From Acetobacterium woodii DSM 1030 (GTDB lineage: Bacteria > Bacillota > Clostridia > Eubacteriales > Eubacteriaceae), in NCBI RefSeq assembly GCF_000247605.1, contig NC_016894.1, forward strand, positions 3,275,732 to 3,339,731: DNA of 64,000 bases, given 5' to 3'. The position numbers and the translations under genes were made by a program. A model generated the notes under the pieces. The model saw nothing but the letters and a program-made list of their open reading frames with translations. It was not told the origin of the DNA and searched no databases. Positions 48,865 to 58,898 of the stretch are shown one piece after another. How positions within the stretch are numbered: the stretch's first letter is position 1; the number at the start of each line of letters is the position of its first letter.

Positions 48865-49886
48865 TGGAATCGTTGTTTAGCCGCCTCGGCAAGAATAATG
48901 GCAGCTGCTGCTGAAGCATTAAATGATTCAATTTCGCCGTAGGTTGGAATGGCGACGGAAAAATCACATTGTTTTTTGATATTCGCACTGATTCCCGTGC
49001 CTTCATTTCCGATAACAATAGCCAACGCCCCTTTGTAGTCAGCTTTGTAATAAGGGTTTTCGCCCATATCGGTAGCCATGATCCAGAAATCCTTTTTCTT
49101 GAGTTCTTCGATGGTTTGGCTGATATTGGTAACCTTCACAATTGGCGTATGGGATATCGCTCCCGATGAAGCTTTTACTGAAACCGCCGTTAACGAAGCA
49201 GAACGGCGATTCGGAATGATCACACCATCGGCCCCGCAAAGATTCGCGCTACGAACAATCGCACCCAAATTATGGGGATCGGTAAGATGATCCAAAATGA
49301 CAATCAACGGTTCGCGTTTTTTTGCTTTAGCGTGATCGAGAATATCCTGAATATTACTGTATGGGAATGGCGCCATCAACGCTACAATACCTTGATGAAC
49401 CTGACCATCGGCCAAATAATCTAATTTTGCTTTTTCGACTGAATGAATAATGATGTTCTTTTTTTTTGCGGCGTCCATTATTTTTTTCAGAACATGATCG
49501 GTGTTGTCTTTCAAAACCAGCAGCTTATCCATTTCCTGATCGGATCGCAACGCTTCCATAACCGGATTTTTTCCGACAATGACAAACGTTTCTTCGGTAA
49601 CGCCTTCTTCTTCTCGATTATATCCGTCAAACTTGCGTTGCGGTTTACGATCATCATAACGGCGCGGCCCCCGTTCTTCATTTTGACTACGGGCGTCATA
49701 TTTACGGGGCTTTTTATCGTCCTGTTTCCCACGTTCTTCGAAATTCCGGCTATTCTTTTCGTCTTTAGCGCCGCGTTCCTCAAATTTATGCGGTTTTTTA
49801 TCACCCTTTAGCACGTCCTTTTTTTTGCCGCGAGGCTTATCACTTTTTTTACTGCTGTTCGATCGACCATTTGATATCCGTTTCAT
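48861..49886 (-). CDS. rlmB: 23S rRNA (guanosine-2'-O-)-methyltransferase RlmB (TrmH/SpoU family)
   Basis: The 341-residue product has a SpoU methyltransferase core with the knot motifs NLGAIVRSANLCGADGVI, VIGNEGTGIS and IPTYGEIESFNASAAAA, and an N-terminal RNA-binding part (EEFVIVGKNPVMEALR). The first 105 residues are an unusual, highly charged low-complexity extension with several EERG-type repeats. AGGGG precedes the ATG. Confidence 0.93.
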   Translation of the reverse strand: MKRISNGRSNSSKKSDKPRGKKKDVLKGDKKPHKFEERGAKDEKNSRNFEERGKQDDKKPRKYDARSQNEERGPRRYDDRKPQRKFDGYNREEEGVTEETFVIVGKNPVMEALRSDQEMDKLLVLKDNTDHVLKKIMDAAKKKNIIIHSVEKAKLDYLADGQVHQGIVALMAPFPYSNIQDILDHAKAKKREPLIVILDHLTDPHNLGAIVRSANLCGADGVIIPNRRSASLTAVSVKASSGAISHTPIVKVTNISQTIEELKKKDFWIMATDMGENPYYKADYKGALAIVIGNEGTGISANIKKQCDFSVAIPTYGEIESFNASAAAAIILAEAAKQRFQ

Positions 49887-49927
49887 TTTTTCCCCTATCT
49901 TTTAATTAAAATCAATTCCGGTTTTAT

Positions 49928-51145
49928 TTACCGGTTTTCGTTACTGCTAATATCTTGATTGTTTATTTCGTTCCTATTGTTTAACGTTTCGACTTGATCA
50001 ACTCTACGTTTGCGCGGTGGCAATGGTCCGTAATATTGATAATAATGGGTTTTTATATCGCCATTATAAAGTTTTCTGTTTTTAGTTGCGGCTTGACCAA
50101 AATATTTTTCAAATTTTTCATATCCGGTAATAATAAAATATGACCAATCATCCAAACTTCTGAATACTTTTCCCATATCCCGGTACAAACGCTGAATTTC
50201 TTTTTCCTCTCCGATCCGTTCCCCATAAGGCGGATTGGTAATAATCACACCGTATTTTTTCTTGGTTGAAACGGCTTGAACCGGCAGTTTCTGAAAAGCT
50301 ACCAGCTCAGTTACGCCTGCCAATTCAGCATTGGTACGGGCTTGTTTAAGAGCGTCGGGATCACAGTCTGAGCCAAGCAGCAAAAATTCTTTATCGTTAA
50401 TTGCCGCTTCGGCTTCTTGTCTTGCTTGTTCCCATAAATCAGCCGGTATTGCCGCCCATGTTTCCGAAACAAAATCCCGTTTCAAACCAGGAGCAATGTT
50501 TTTGCCCATCATTGCGGCTTCAATAACAATCGTCCCAGATCCGCACAGCGGGTCCAGAAAAAAACGATCCGGTCGCCAATGCGACAAATAAACTAACGCC
50601 GCCGAAATGGTTTCCTTTAAGGGCGCTTCATTTCCGTATTGACGATAGCCCCGCTTATTCAGGCCCGATCCACTGGTATCAAGGGAAAGGGTGACCTCAT
50701 CTTTTAGAATTTGAATATGAATCGGATATCGTCCGCCATTCTCTTCAAACCAATCGACATGATATTTTGATTTCAGTCTTTCGACGACTGCTTTTTTGAC
50801 AATCCGTTGACCATCCGATTTACTAAACAACGTCGATTTAACGCTGGTGATTTTTGCTGCCGGAAACTCACCATCAACCGGAATCCAGTTTTCCCATGGC
50901 AGTGCCTTGGTTTTTTCAAAAAGTTCATCAAACGTGACCGCTTTAAAACGACCAATCTCCAAAAGCACCCGATCAGCACAGCGTAACCAGAGATTTGAGC
51001 GCGGGATCGCCTCTAATGGTGCACAGTAACGAATTTTTCCGTTCTCAACTTCCGTTACTTCGTATCCCAGTTTTTTTATTTCTTCTTTTACCACGCTTTC
51101 AATTCCAAAAGCAACGGTGGCAATCAAATTTATTTTTTTCGACAT
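49928..51145 (-). CDS. THUMP-domain class I RNA methyltransferase (RlmL/YpsC type)
   Basis: The 405-residue product has an N-terminal THUMP region (about 1-160) and a Rossmann methyltransferase core with FLDPLCGSGTIVIEAAM and the N6-methyladenine/guanine type catalytic motif IITNPPYGERIG. It most likely methylates 23S rRNA, as RlmL does at G2445; target position not verified. Confidence 0.9.
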   Translation of the reverse strand: MSKKINLIATVAFGIESVVKEEIKKLGYEVTEVENGKIRYCAPLEAIPRSNLWLRCADRVLLEIGRFKAVTFDELFEKTKALPWENWIPVDGEFPAAKITSVKSTLFSKSDGQRIVKKAVVERLKSKYHVDWFEENGGRYPIHIQILKDEVTLSLDTSGSGLNKRGYRQYGNEAPLKETISAALVYLSHWRPDRFFLDPLCGSGTIVIEAAMMGKNIAPGLKRDFVSETWAAIPADLWEQARQEAEAAINDKEFLLLGSDCDPDALKQARTNAELAGVTELVAFQKLPVQAVSTKKKYGVIITNPPYGERIGEEKEIQRLYRDMGKVFRSLDDWSYFIITGYEKFEKYFGQAATKNRKLYNGDIKTHYYQYYGPLPPRKRRVDQVETLNNRNEINNQDISSNENR

Positions 51146-51229
51146 TCAATTTTCCTTTATCATTATTTTTATAGTTCGAATATTATATTATAACATAACA
51201 TTTTATTTTAACCTAATTAATACCCAATA

Positions 51230-51274
51230 TCTATAAAAAAACATCGCTATATCAAATTAACATAGCGATGTTTT
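51230..51274 (-). terminator. Terminator after hisS
   Basis: A 13-bp stem (51238-51250 with 51262-51274) with a T7 run on the minus strand. Confidence 0.88.
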
Positions 51275-51294
51275 CGATTTAACACATCTTTTTC

Positions 51295-52530
51295 TTAAAA
51301 AGTCTTAATTTCTTCATCCCGACCATAAACCAGAAACCCGACATACTGACCGTTATCCCAGGCGGCAATCTGTTTCCCGAATTTTTTCTTCATCGCTACC
51401 AGATTAACCAGATAACCGTTCCCGCGCCAAACATCAGCCGCCTTAATCACGTCTACCATATTGTCGGCTTGTGAATCATAAAATAAAATCACCACCGGAT
51501 CAATTTGCTGAGCCTTTTCTTGCTCTTCCAGCAAAATGGTAATAATCCGTTCAAAACCGATCGAAAAACCAACTGCCGGAACTGAAACCTTGCTGTATTT
51601 TCCAATCATATTGTCGTATCGACCACCGCCGGCAATGGAATAACCATAAGGTCCGTAACTCACTTCAAAAATAAGTCCGGTATAATAACCCATTCCCCGG
51701 ATCAGTGAAAAATCAAAAACGACCTCAAAGTTATCATTTGCCAGAATTCTTACGGTATTAATCGTTTGAGTTAATTCATCAATAGCCGTCGGATCAGCTA
51801 TCCATTGGTCCAGATTATCCAAATTAATGCTGGTGACACAACGCATCAGCTCCGCTACTGTTTCCGATTCGTAACCTTTCTTGATTAACTCCTGCGTTAC
51901 CCCCTCGACGCCAATCTTGTCGAGTTTATCGAGGGTAATACAAACCGAACCAATCGCTTCATTGTCAAAGCCGGCTTTTTTGATCACTTCGCTTAGCAGT
52001 TGACGATGATTTACTTTTATTGTGAATCCCTTGAAACCCAGCGCTAATAGTGCTTTGGCGGTCGTATCCATTAATTCAATTTCGGCTTGAATCGTTGGAT
52101 CGCCGATAATATCGATATCACATTGTTTAAACGACCGAAAACGCCCCTTCTGCGGCCGTTCCGCCCGAAATACATTCCCAATCTGAATCGCTTTAAAAGG
52201 TGTTTCAAGCACTTCCTGATTATTCGAATAAAAACGGCTTAGCGGCAATGTTAAATCAAATCGTAAGCCCATGTCGCACAAATCCAAGACACTGGCATCG
52301 GGGTTTAAGGCTAATTTTTCGCCCCGCTTTAAAACCGTGAAAAGCATCTTTAAATTTTCGCCGCCGTCACTGCCCAGCAATAACTCCAGGTTTTCCATCA
52401 CCGGGGTTTCAATCCGGCTAAAGCCGTGACTCCGGTAAACGGCTAGGATCTGCTGTTCCAGCCGATCCCGTATTTTCATTTCATCGGGTAAAATATCCCG
52501 GGTTCCTCTAACAGGTTTTGAACTGATCAT
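51295..52530 (-). CDS. hisS: Histidyl-tRNA synthetase family protein
   Basis: The 411-residue product has class II motifs: GTRDILPDE start, motif 2 as FRAERPQKGRFRSFKQ, and the HisA signature IRGMGYYTGLIFEV with GGGRYDNM. The C-terminal anticodon domain stops at VYGRDEEIKTF, about 15-20 residues earlier than usual. The alternative is a HisRS paralogue or a HisZ-type regulatory subunit, but motif 2 and the catalytic arginine in IRGMGYY favour a synthetase. It starts ten bases after tyrS. Confidence 0.8.
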   Translation of the reverse strand: MISSKPVRGTRDILPDEMKIRDRLEQQILAVYRSHGFSRIETPVMENLELLLGSDGGENLKMLFTVLKRGEKLALNPDASVLDLCDMGLRFDLTLPLSRFYSNNQEVLETPFKAIQIGNVFRAERPQKGRFRSFKQCDIDIIGDPTIQAEIELMDTTAKALLALGFKGFTIKVNHRQLLSEVIKKAGFDNEAIGSVCITLDKLDKIGVEGVTQELIKKGYESETVAELMRCVTSINLDNLDQWIADPTAIDELTQTINTVRILANDNFEVVFDFSLIRGMGYYTGLIFEVSYGPYGYSIAGGGRYDNMIGKYSKVSVPAVGFSIGFERIITILLEEQEKAQQIDPVVILFYDSQADNMVDVIKAADVWRGNGYLVNLVAMKKKFGKQIAAWDNGQYVGFLVYGRDEEIKTF

Positions 52531-52540
52531 CTCGACCCCT

Positions 52541-53767
52541 TTATACTAAATTGATTTGTTTGAACGCTTTTTTGCCTTTTTTAAGCACCAGTTTTCCGTC
52601 CTTAAAATCGGCTGCCGTTATTACCAGTTTGAAATCCTCAACTTTTTTGCCATCAACAAGAATACCGCCTTGTTGAACCAATCGGCGCCCTTCGCTCCGA
52701 GTCGGAATCAGTTTAGCTACTTCCAACAATGCCAAAATATCGATTCCGTCGCCCAGTTCATGACGTGATAATTCGACGCTGGGAATATCCGCTTCGCTCT
52801 GGTCCCCGGCAAATAGTTTTCGCGCCGCATTTTGCGCTTCTTGGGCCGCTGCCGTGCCATGAATAATTTCGGTAACGGTGAACGCCAGAATTTCTTTGGC
52901 TTTATTAATTTCAGAATCTTTTAAAGCACCTAACCGACGCACTTCCTCCATCGGAATAAAGGTCAATAAGGCCAGACATTTCTCAACGTCGGCATCCGCA
53001 ATATTACGCCAGTATTGATAAAAATCATAAGGCGATGTTTTTTCAGGATCTAACCATAAGGCTCCCTTCGCCGTTTTACCCATCTTAATCCCTTCGCTGG
53101 TTGTTAACAGCGAGAAGGTCATGCCAAAGACCTGTTCGGCATCTTTACGTCGAACCAGTTCAACGCCAGCAATAATGTTGGACCACTGATCATTTCCGCC
53201 AAATTGCATCTTACAGCGCTGCTCTTTATGAAGCACATAAAAATCATAGGCTTGCAAAAGCATATAATTGAATTCCAAAAAGGTCAGGCCTTTTTCCATT
53301 CGCGATTTATAACAATCCGCAGCCAACATCCGATTTACCGAAAAATGAGCCCCGATTTCCCGTAAAAAATCGATGTAATTAAGCGGTAATAACCACTCGG
53401 CATTATTAATCATCACGGCTTTGTCATCTTCAAAGGTTAGAAATTTTTCAAACACCTTTTTAAACTTTTCGCCATTCGCAGCAATCCGTTCCGGCGTCAT
53501 TACCTGACGCATATCGGTTCGTCCCGAAGGGTCGCCAATCATCGTCGTCCCACCGCCAATCAGAGCAATCGGACGATGACCATGCCGTTGCATATGCGCC
53601 ATTACCATGATCTGGATAAAATGTCCAATATGAAGGCTATCTGCCGTCGGATCAAAACCAATATAAAAGGAAACGGATTCTTCCGCTAATAATTTTTTTA
53701 TCTCTGCTTCATGAGTACATTGTTCAATAAACCCACGTTCCTGTAACACATCAAATACATTCTCCAT
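52541..53767 (-). CDS. tyrS: Tyrosyl-tRNA synthetase
   Basis: The 408-residue class I enzyme has HIGH as [13 protein letters not shown] as IKMGKTAKG, and a C-terminal S4-like RNA-binding domain ([16 protein letters not shown]). It is in one unit with hisS. Confidence 0.97.
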   Translation of the reverse strand: MENVFDVLQERGFIEQCTHEAEIKKLLAEESVSFYIGFDPTADSLHIGHFIQIMVMAHMQRHGHRPIALIGGGTTMIGDPSGRTDMRQVMTPERIAANGEKFKKVFEKFLTFEDDKAVMINNAEWLLPLNYIDFLREIGAHFSVNRMLAADCYKSRMEKGLTFLEFNYMLLQAYDFYVLHKEQRCKMQFGGNDQWSNIIAGVELVRRKDAEQVFGMTFSLLTTSEGIKMGKTAKGALWLDPEKTSPYDFYQYWRNIADADVEKCLALLTFIPMEEVRRLGALKDSEINKAKEILAFTVTEIIHGTAAAQEAQNAARKLFAGDQSEADIPSVELSRHELGDGIDILALLEVAKLIPTRSEGRRLVQQGGILVDGKKVEDFKLVITAADFKDGKLVLKKGKKAFKQINLV

Positions 53768-53830
53768 TAATACAATATCCTTTCCTTATTCAACTGGGAA
53801 CTTCCCACCCTATTTATATTATAATTTATG

Positions 53831-55051
53831 TTAATCTAACGGATCTTCTAATTCCAGTTGCTCTTTTTTTCGTTCCCAACGAAGCAACGCTTCTTCAAAA
53901 AACACTTTAATTACTGCAAACATCGGAATTGCAACAAACATTCCCAGGACTCCAAAAAGGCTCCCTCCGACAATCACACTAACCAGTACCCAAAAAGGAT
54001 TTAATTCGACAATTTTGCCTAAAACATTGGGGGCTAAAACGTTACCGTCAAACTGTTGTACAATCAAAATCCAAATCGCTGCCCACAACGCTTTCGCCGG
54101 ATCATCGATTAGTGTAATTACCACCGCAGGAACCGCCCCAATAATTGGGCCAAAATAGGGAATCACATTTGTAATCGCCACGATCACTCCGAACAGCGGC
54201 GCATATTGAACGCCAATCACCAACAATCCCAAATAATAAAGAAAACCAATTAACATTGACGTCAAAATTTTTCCGGTAAAGTATTTATAAAAGATCGCAT
54301 CAATTGTTAGCACGGCCCAGTGACTGCCATTATATAAGGTTTTATTCAAAACTGCTTTCGTAAATCGATCAACCTGATCACTGATTCGTTCTTTGTCGAG
54401 CATCAGATACATCCCGATAAAAAAAACAATCGAAAAGGAGATGATAAATCCGACAGTTCCTTTTAGAAAAACAAAAGCAAAATTCCCAATATTCTTAACC
54501 GAATCCGGATTTGTTCCAAAATACGATGCTACCTGATTCAGGATATCGCGTGAAGTTAAGTTTTGAAAACTCTCAATTGTATTTTTCAGTTCAATAAAAA
54601 TATCATTAGCTGCACCGCCTTTGGCCAGACTTTCGCCTAAATACTTGTCAATCGTCTCTAAATATTGCGGTGTTTGCGAGATAAGACCGGTCAGACTCTC
54701 GACCACCGACGGAATCGTTGCGTAAAAAAATAAAATAATTAAAACAATGGTAATGGCATAAACAATCAGGATCGAAATCAACCGGACCCCGCGAGATTTG
54801 TTTTGACTGTTAGGAACTACTTTAAAGATAAATTTTTCTATCCCGCGCATCGGTCTAAAAAGAAAATATGCCAGCACAATTCCAATCAGGATCGGCATCA
54901 GCACTTCAAGCGTTCCCGTTATGACCGATCCAATCGATGTTGCAATGGCTCCAAAATTATCCAGTATTTTATACATTAGAAGTAGTATCAGTGCCCCAAC
55001 TAAAAAATAGCCATACTTCTTCACCAGTTCCATATCAATCTTAAATTTCAC
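53831..55051 (-). CDS. AI-2E family transporter (second copy)
   Basis: The 406-residue membrane protein has about eight spans and the family block AITNVIPYFGPIIGAVPAVV, then NPFWVLVSVIVGGSLFGVLG. It resembles the protein at 20522-21700. The start is uncertain: GGAGG lies five bases before GTG at 55051, whereas the ATGs at 55081 and 55063 have no site. The transported compound is unknown. Confidence 0.86.
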   Translation of the reverse strand: MKFKIDMELVKKYGYFLVGALILLLMYKILDNFGAIATSIGSVITGTLEVLMPILIGIVLAYFLFRPMRGIEKFIFKVVPNSQNKSRGVRLISILIVYAITIVLIILFFYATIPSVVESLTGLISQTPQYLETIDKYLGESLAKGGAANDIFIELKNTIESFQNLTSRDILNQVASYFGTNPDSVKNIGNFAFVFLKGTVGFIISFSIVFFIGMYLMLDKERISDQVDRFTKAVLNKTLYNGSHWAVLTIDAIFYKYFTGKILTSMLIGFLYYLGLLVIGVQYAPLFGVIVAITNVIPYFGPIIGAVPAVVITLIDDPAKALWAAIWILIVQQFDGNVLAPNVLGKIVELNPFWVLVSVIVGGSLFGVLGMFVAIPMFAVIKVFFEEALLRWERKKEQLELEDPLD

Positions 55052-55242
55052 GTATTCCTCCATTATTCTATTTACTCGCATTATATCTTAACATTTAACC
55101 GGAAAAATTTAAAGCAGTTTCAAATAGAATCTTAAATTAAGATTAAACTAAAATAAAATGGCTTTAAATTAAAGTTTTCCTTGTGTTTTAGAGAAAATTA
55201 TCATAATATTTTGATATAACTATTCTTTGTTTAGGAGTAACC

Positions 55243-55722
55243 ATGATCTATATAGCCATTATTATTTTTGTTATTTTTCTCGACCAGTATTCAAAATATC
55301 TGGTTGTTTCACATATAAAACCAATCGATACGTTACCCATCGTTCCAAATGTTTTTCATTTAACCTATGCCGAAAATACTGGTGCAGCTTTTAGCCTTTT
55401 AACCGACAAGCAAATATTTTTGATCATTATGACCCTTGTTTTTATTGGCGTCCTGATTTATTTTTTAATCAAAATCCCCAATACCAAGGAAAATCGCGTG
55501 ATTAATGCCGCTCTTGCATGTATTATTGGTGGTGCCTCTGGCAATCTGCTGGATCGCTTGCGCCTTGATTTTGTTGTCGATTTTCTTGATTTTCGAATGA
55601 TTAAATTCGCCATTTTTAATTTTGCCGATATGTTTGTGGTATGTGGCAGTATTATTCTGATTTTCGCTTTATTTACCAATAAAAATTTTCTGGAAAACAA
55701 TGATTTCGGTGACCTTAAATAA
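55243..55722 (+). CDS. lspA: Lipoprotein signal peptidase
   Basis: The 159-residue inner-membrane aspartic protease cuts prolipoproteins. It has four spans, and the catalytic aspartates are in GGASGNLLDRLRLDFVVDF and FNFADMFVVCG. AGGAG is upstream. It is a single-gene unit. Confidence 0.96.
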   Translation: MIYIAIIIFVIFLDQYSKYLVVSHIKPIDTLPIVPNVFHLTYAENTGAAFSLLTDKQIFLIIMTLVFIGVLIYFLIKIPNTKENRVINAALACIIGGASGNLLDRLRLDFVVDFLDFRMIKFAIFNFADMFVVCGSIILIFALFTNKNFLENNDFGDLK

Positions 55723-55733
55723 ATTCTATCATT

Positions 55734-55781
55734 AAAACGCTTCCCGAAAAATAATCACTTATTTTTCGGGAAGCGTTTTTT
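55734..55781 (+). terminator. Terminator after lspA
   Basis: A stem of about 19 bp (55734-55752 with 55761-55779) ends in T6. Confidence 0.9.
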
Positions 55782-55804
55782 ATTTTTATTCAAAATCTGA
55801 CGGT

Positions 55805-56482
55805 CTAAATTTCCAGTAAACTCAGCATATTATCACCGGTCATATAAATATGCTCACAGGCGGCCTGGTTCGCTTTCGCTGCTTCGCCTTTTTCAATCTG
55901 TCTGATGATCTCCATATGTTGATTCACAAGTGGGGTTTTATCCTCAATACGATGAACATATTCGGCTCGAAATCGTTGCATCTGTTCTCTTAAACTATTA
56001 ATCATCAGCAATAATTTGATATTATTTGAAGCCTTATAAATGGTTTCATGAATATGCATATCGTGTTTTATAATCCCCTCTTCATCATTATGCAATGCCG
56101 CTTCGCCAAATTGTTCATTTGCTTCATATAATATCGTAATTTCATCTTTTGTGGCTTTCATTGCCGCCAGCTCAGCCGCAAGGCCTTCTAAGGCCCGACG
56201 AATTTCCATCATTTCTTTTAGATCATTAACCGACATCGGTGTCACATACACCCCTTTTCGGGGGACCATTTTAACCAAACCTTCCAGTTCAAGTTTTCTA
56301 ATTGATTCCCTTACCGGGGTTCTACTGACGCCCATTTGTTCGGCTAGCTGAACCTCCATTAAACGTTGTCCCGGCTGAAGTTCCCCGGTAATAATGGCAC
56401 ACCGGATGGTTTCGAAAACAATTTCTCTTAACGGCTTACACGAACTTATATCAAGGGTCAAACCTTTTTTATCATTCCACAT
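55805..56482 (-). CDS. GntR-family regulator (FCD type)
   Basis: The 225-residue product has a winged helix (about 10-75; LMEVQLAEQMGVSRTPVRESIRKLE) and an FCD effector domain (about 85-220) with metal-binding candidates HDMHIHETIY and later histidines. The ligand is unknown, commonly an organic acid. It overlaps ispE by 11 bases and AAGGAG is six bases before the ATG at 56482. Confidence 0.9.
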   Translation of the reverse strand: MWNDKKGLTLDISSCKPLREIVFETIRCAIITGELQPGQRLMEVQLAEQMGVSRTPVRESIRKLELEGLVKMVPRKGVYVTPMSVNDLKEMMEIRRALEGLAAELAAMKATKDEITILYEANEQFGEAALHNDEEGIIKHDMHIHETIYKASNNIKLLLMINSLREQMQRFRAEYVHRIEDKTPLVNQHMEIIRQIEKGEAAKANQAACEHIYMTGDNMLSLLEI

Positions 56483-57350
56483 CATCGACTCCTTCTTTTT
56501 CGCAAGTTTGAGTTAAAAAACACAACTTATATTTATCACTGCATCGTTCCCATGATCGCTTTGCCAACTCATAATTCCGATAATATCCGACCACCGTCGA
56601 ACCACTACCTGTCATCACCGCTGCCAGTGCCCCTTGGCTCAACAGCGCTTTTTTTAGCGTTGCTATTTCCGGGTAACAGGCAAAAGCAACGTTTTCAAAA
56701 ACATTGCCAATAACATCCTGCAGGTGTTCATAATCGGCATTATTTAGCAACTCTATCAATGCCGTTATATCGGGATGCTTGGTAATTGTTAACTCGTCCA
56801 ATTTTTTAAACGCCCACGGTGTCGCAATATCAATATCCGGTTTAACAACTAAGACAAACATTTTATCCAGATCTTGCAGTGGTGTTATTTTTTCTCCAAT
56901 GCCTTCCACCAAAGCGGTTCCTCCAATTAGACAATAGGGGATATCGGCCCCAATTGTAACTCCTATTTCGATCAATTCAGCCGTTGAAAGATTAAGTCCC
57001 CAAAGCTGATTAAGACCCTTCAACGTCGCCGCCGCATCACTGCTTCCGCCAGCCAAACCTGCCTGGGCCGGGATTTTTTTTTCAAGATGAATTTTGATCC
57101 CCTTAGTAATATTAAACTGACTTTGAATTTTTCGCACAACTTTCATCACCAGATTACGCTCATCAAGAGGAATCGATTGCCCATTGGATGTTAACAGAAC
57201 CTCATCGTCACAGGGTTCAAAGATCAATTGATCTTCCAGGTCAATTGAATGATTGATCATTTTCATTTCATGGTACCCATCTGCTCGAATTCCCGTTACA
57301 TCAAGAGCCAAATTAACTTTTGCTCTCGCTTTTAAAACAATTGTGGCCAT
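56472..57350 (-). CDS. ispE: 4-diphosphocytidyl-2-C-methyl-D-erythritol kinase
   Basis: The 292-residue GHMP kinase of the non-mevalonate isoprenoid pathway. The ATP loop is IPAQAGLAGGSSDAAATL, with AKVNLALDV at the start and AVMTGSGSTVVG near the end. It is co-transcribed with the GntR gene. Confidence 0.96.
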   Translation of the reverse strand: MATIVLKARAKVNLALDVTGIRADGYHEMKMINHSIDLEDQLIFEPCDDEVLLTSNGQSIPLDERNLVMKVVRKIQSQFNITKGIKIHLEKKIPAQAGLAGGSSDAAATLKGLNQLWGLNLSTAELIEIGVTIGADIPYCLIGGTALVEGIGEKITPLQDLDKMFVLVVKPDIDIATPWAFKKLDELTITKHPDITALIELLNNADYEHLQDVIGNVFENVAFACYPEIATLKKALLSQGALAAVMTGSGSTVVGYYRNYELAKRSWERCSDKYKLCFLTQTCEKEGVDDVE

Positions 57351-57432
57351 TTTTCCCTCTCATTGTACTTATAATATTGTATACTTTATTCATTATAACA
57401 TAGTCCTACCGTGTTTGAAATAAAAATCATCG

Positions 57433-57460
57433 TTGAAAGCTCCCTTTTTTAGTGTATAAT
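57433..57460 (+). promoter_or_regulatory. Promoter of ung-PAP2
   Basis: TTGAAA (57433-57438), 16 bp and TATAAT (57455-57460). The leader of about 160 bases contains the seven-bp hairpin CAGCGGC/GCCGCTG near 57510. Confidence 0.6.
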
Positions 57461-57624
57461 TTAAGTAAAAACATCACCTTGGACTCTTATACACGGGATA
57501 TTTACAGCGGCTATTGCCGCTGGATACGCTCTTTTTATCGGATGCGAACGTACTTTTCCGACTTCAATTAATTTACAATTCCCTTGTAATCACGTTTTTT
57601 TAACATTTTAGAGGAGATAAAACC

Positions 57625-58323
57625 ATGCCAATTCATTTTAATAACGATTGGGAAAAACCCATTCAACAGGAACTTAACGAAGACTACTACCGCAAACTAC
57701 GCCTTTTTTTAATCAATGAATATCGAAGTCGCCCCATTTACCCTCCGATGGGCGATATTTTTAATGCTTTTCATTATACGTCCTTTTCGGATACAAAGGT
57801 TTGTATCATTGGCCAAGATCCTTATCATGGTCCCGGTCAAGCCCACGGATTAGCTTTTTCTGTTAAACCCGGAGTTTCAATTCCCCCATCGCTGCTTAAT
57901 ATTTATAAAGAATTAGAATCCGATTTAGGATACCCAATTCCGCTTCATGGCTGCCTAAACAGCTGGGCTGAACAAGGCGTATTATTGCTCAATGCCGTTC
58001 TCACTGTCCGCGGTGGCCAAGCCGGATCTCACCGAAACATGGGTTGGGAAACTTTTACCAGTCACATCATTGAAAACTTAAACAATCGTTCCGAACCAGT
58101 TATCTTTATTTTATGGGGCCGCGACGCCCAAAATAAAAAATCATTAATTACAAATAGCTGGCATCCAATCATTCAGTCACCCCATCCCAGTCCCTTATCT
58201 GCGCATCGGGGATTTTTTGGCAGCCGTCCTTTTTCAAAAGCCAACAATTTGCTAACCAAAAGAGGAATTGCCCCTATTGACTGGTCTATTAAAGCTTTTG
58301 ATTCACCCATTGAGCAACAATAA
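57625..58323 (+). CDS. ung: Uracil-DNA glycosylase
   Basis: The 232-residue base-excision repair enzyme has the catalytic [18 protein letters not shown] and the [13 protein letters not shown] motif. AGAGGAG stands upstream. Its stop overlaps the next ATG. Confidence 0.98.
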   Translation: MPIHFNNDWEKPIQQELNEDYYRKLRLFLINEYRSRPIYPPMGDIFNAFHYTSFSDTKVCIIGQDPYHGPGQAHGLAFSVKPGVSIPPSLLNIYKELESDLGYPIPLHGCLNSWAEQGVLLLNAVLTVRGGQAGSHRNMGWETFTSHIIENLNNRSEPVIFILWGRDAQNKKSLITNSWHPIIQSPHPSPLSAHRGFFGSRPFSKANNLLTKRGIAPIDWSIKAFDSPIEQQ

Positions 58324-58859
58324 TGGATCTGAATCTTTTAGTATGGATTCATCAACATCTTGTTGTTGCGCAGCTTAACGATTTTTTTGTCTTGATCACC
58401 AATCTCTGGGGAAATGGTCTTTTAGCCGTACTTCTTACCTTAATTCTGATCATAAAAAAAGAAACCCGCTTAACGGGCCTCATTATTGCGGCTTCCCTTT
58501 TATTTGACCTTCTTATTGTTAATGTAATGCTTAAACCGCTGATTGCCAGACCGCGCCCTTACACCTTTTACCAAATTGCGATGTTATTACCGGAACAAAA
58601 AGATTTTTCTTTTCCCTCCGGACATAGTTCTTCGGTTTTTGCTTTTGTCTGGGCTTATTTCAGCACTCGCAAAGATTTGCTTCGGTGGTTACTTCTGGGG
58701 TTTGCTTTGCTTGTCTCCTTTTCTCGCCTTTATCTTTTTGTGCATTATCCCAGTGATGTTTTAGCCGGAATAATAATTGGTATCCTATGTGCTGTTTTAG
58801 CGAAATGGCTGATTAACAAATTCACTGACAAACCCTGGCTAATTAACATTTTAAAATAA
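58323..58859 (+). CDS. PAP2-family phosphatase (undecaprenyl-PP phosphatase-like)
   Basis: The 178-residue membrane protein has five to six spans and the three PAP2 motifs: KPLIARPRP, PSGHSSS, and SRLYLFVHYPSDVL. Such enzymes remove phosphate from lipid carriers, often undecaprenyl diphosphate (BcrC type). It is coupled to ung by a one-base overlap. Confidence 0.9.
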   Translation: MDLNLLVWIHQHLVVAQLNDFFVLITNLWGNGLLAVLLTLILIIKKETRLTGLIIAASLLFDLLIVNVMLKPLIARPRPYTFYQIAMLLPEQKDFSFPSGHSSSVFAFVWAYFSTRKDLLRWLLLGFALLVSFSRLYLFVHYPSDVLAGIIIGILCAVLAKWLINKFTDKPWLINILK

Positions 58860-58864
58860 CGGCC

Positions 58865-58898
58865 AGCTCTGATACGCTATATCAGAGCTATTTTTTTT
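58865..58898 (+). terminator. Terminator of ung-PAP2, reaching into the aroD 3' end
   Basis: A ten-bp stem (AGCTCTGATA / TATCAGAGCT, 58865-58889) with T8. Its right half and T-run overlap the last codons of the convergent aroD. Confidence 0.85.
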
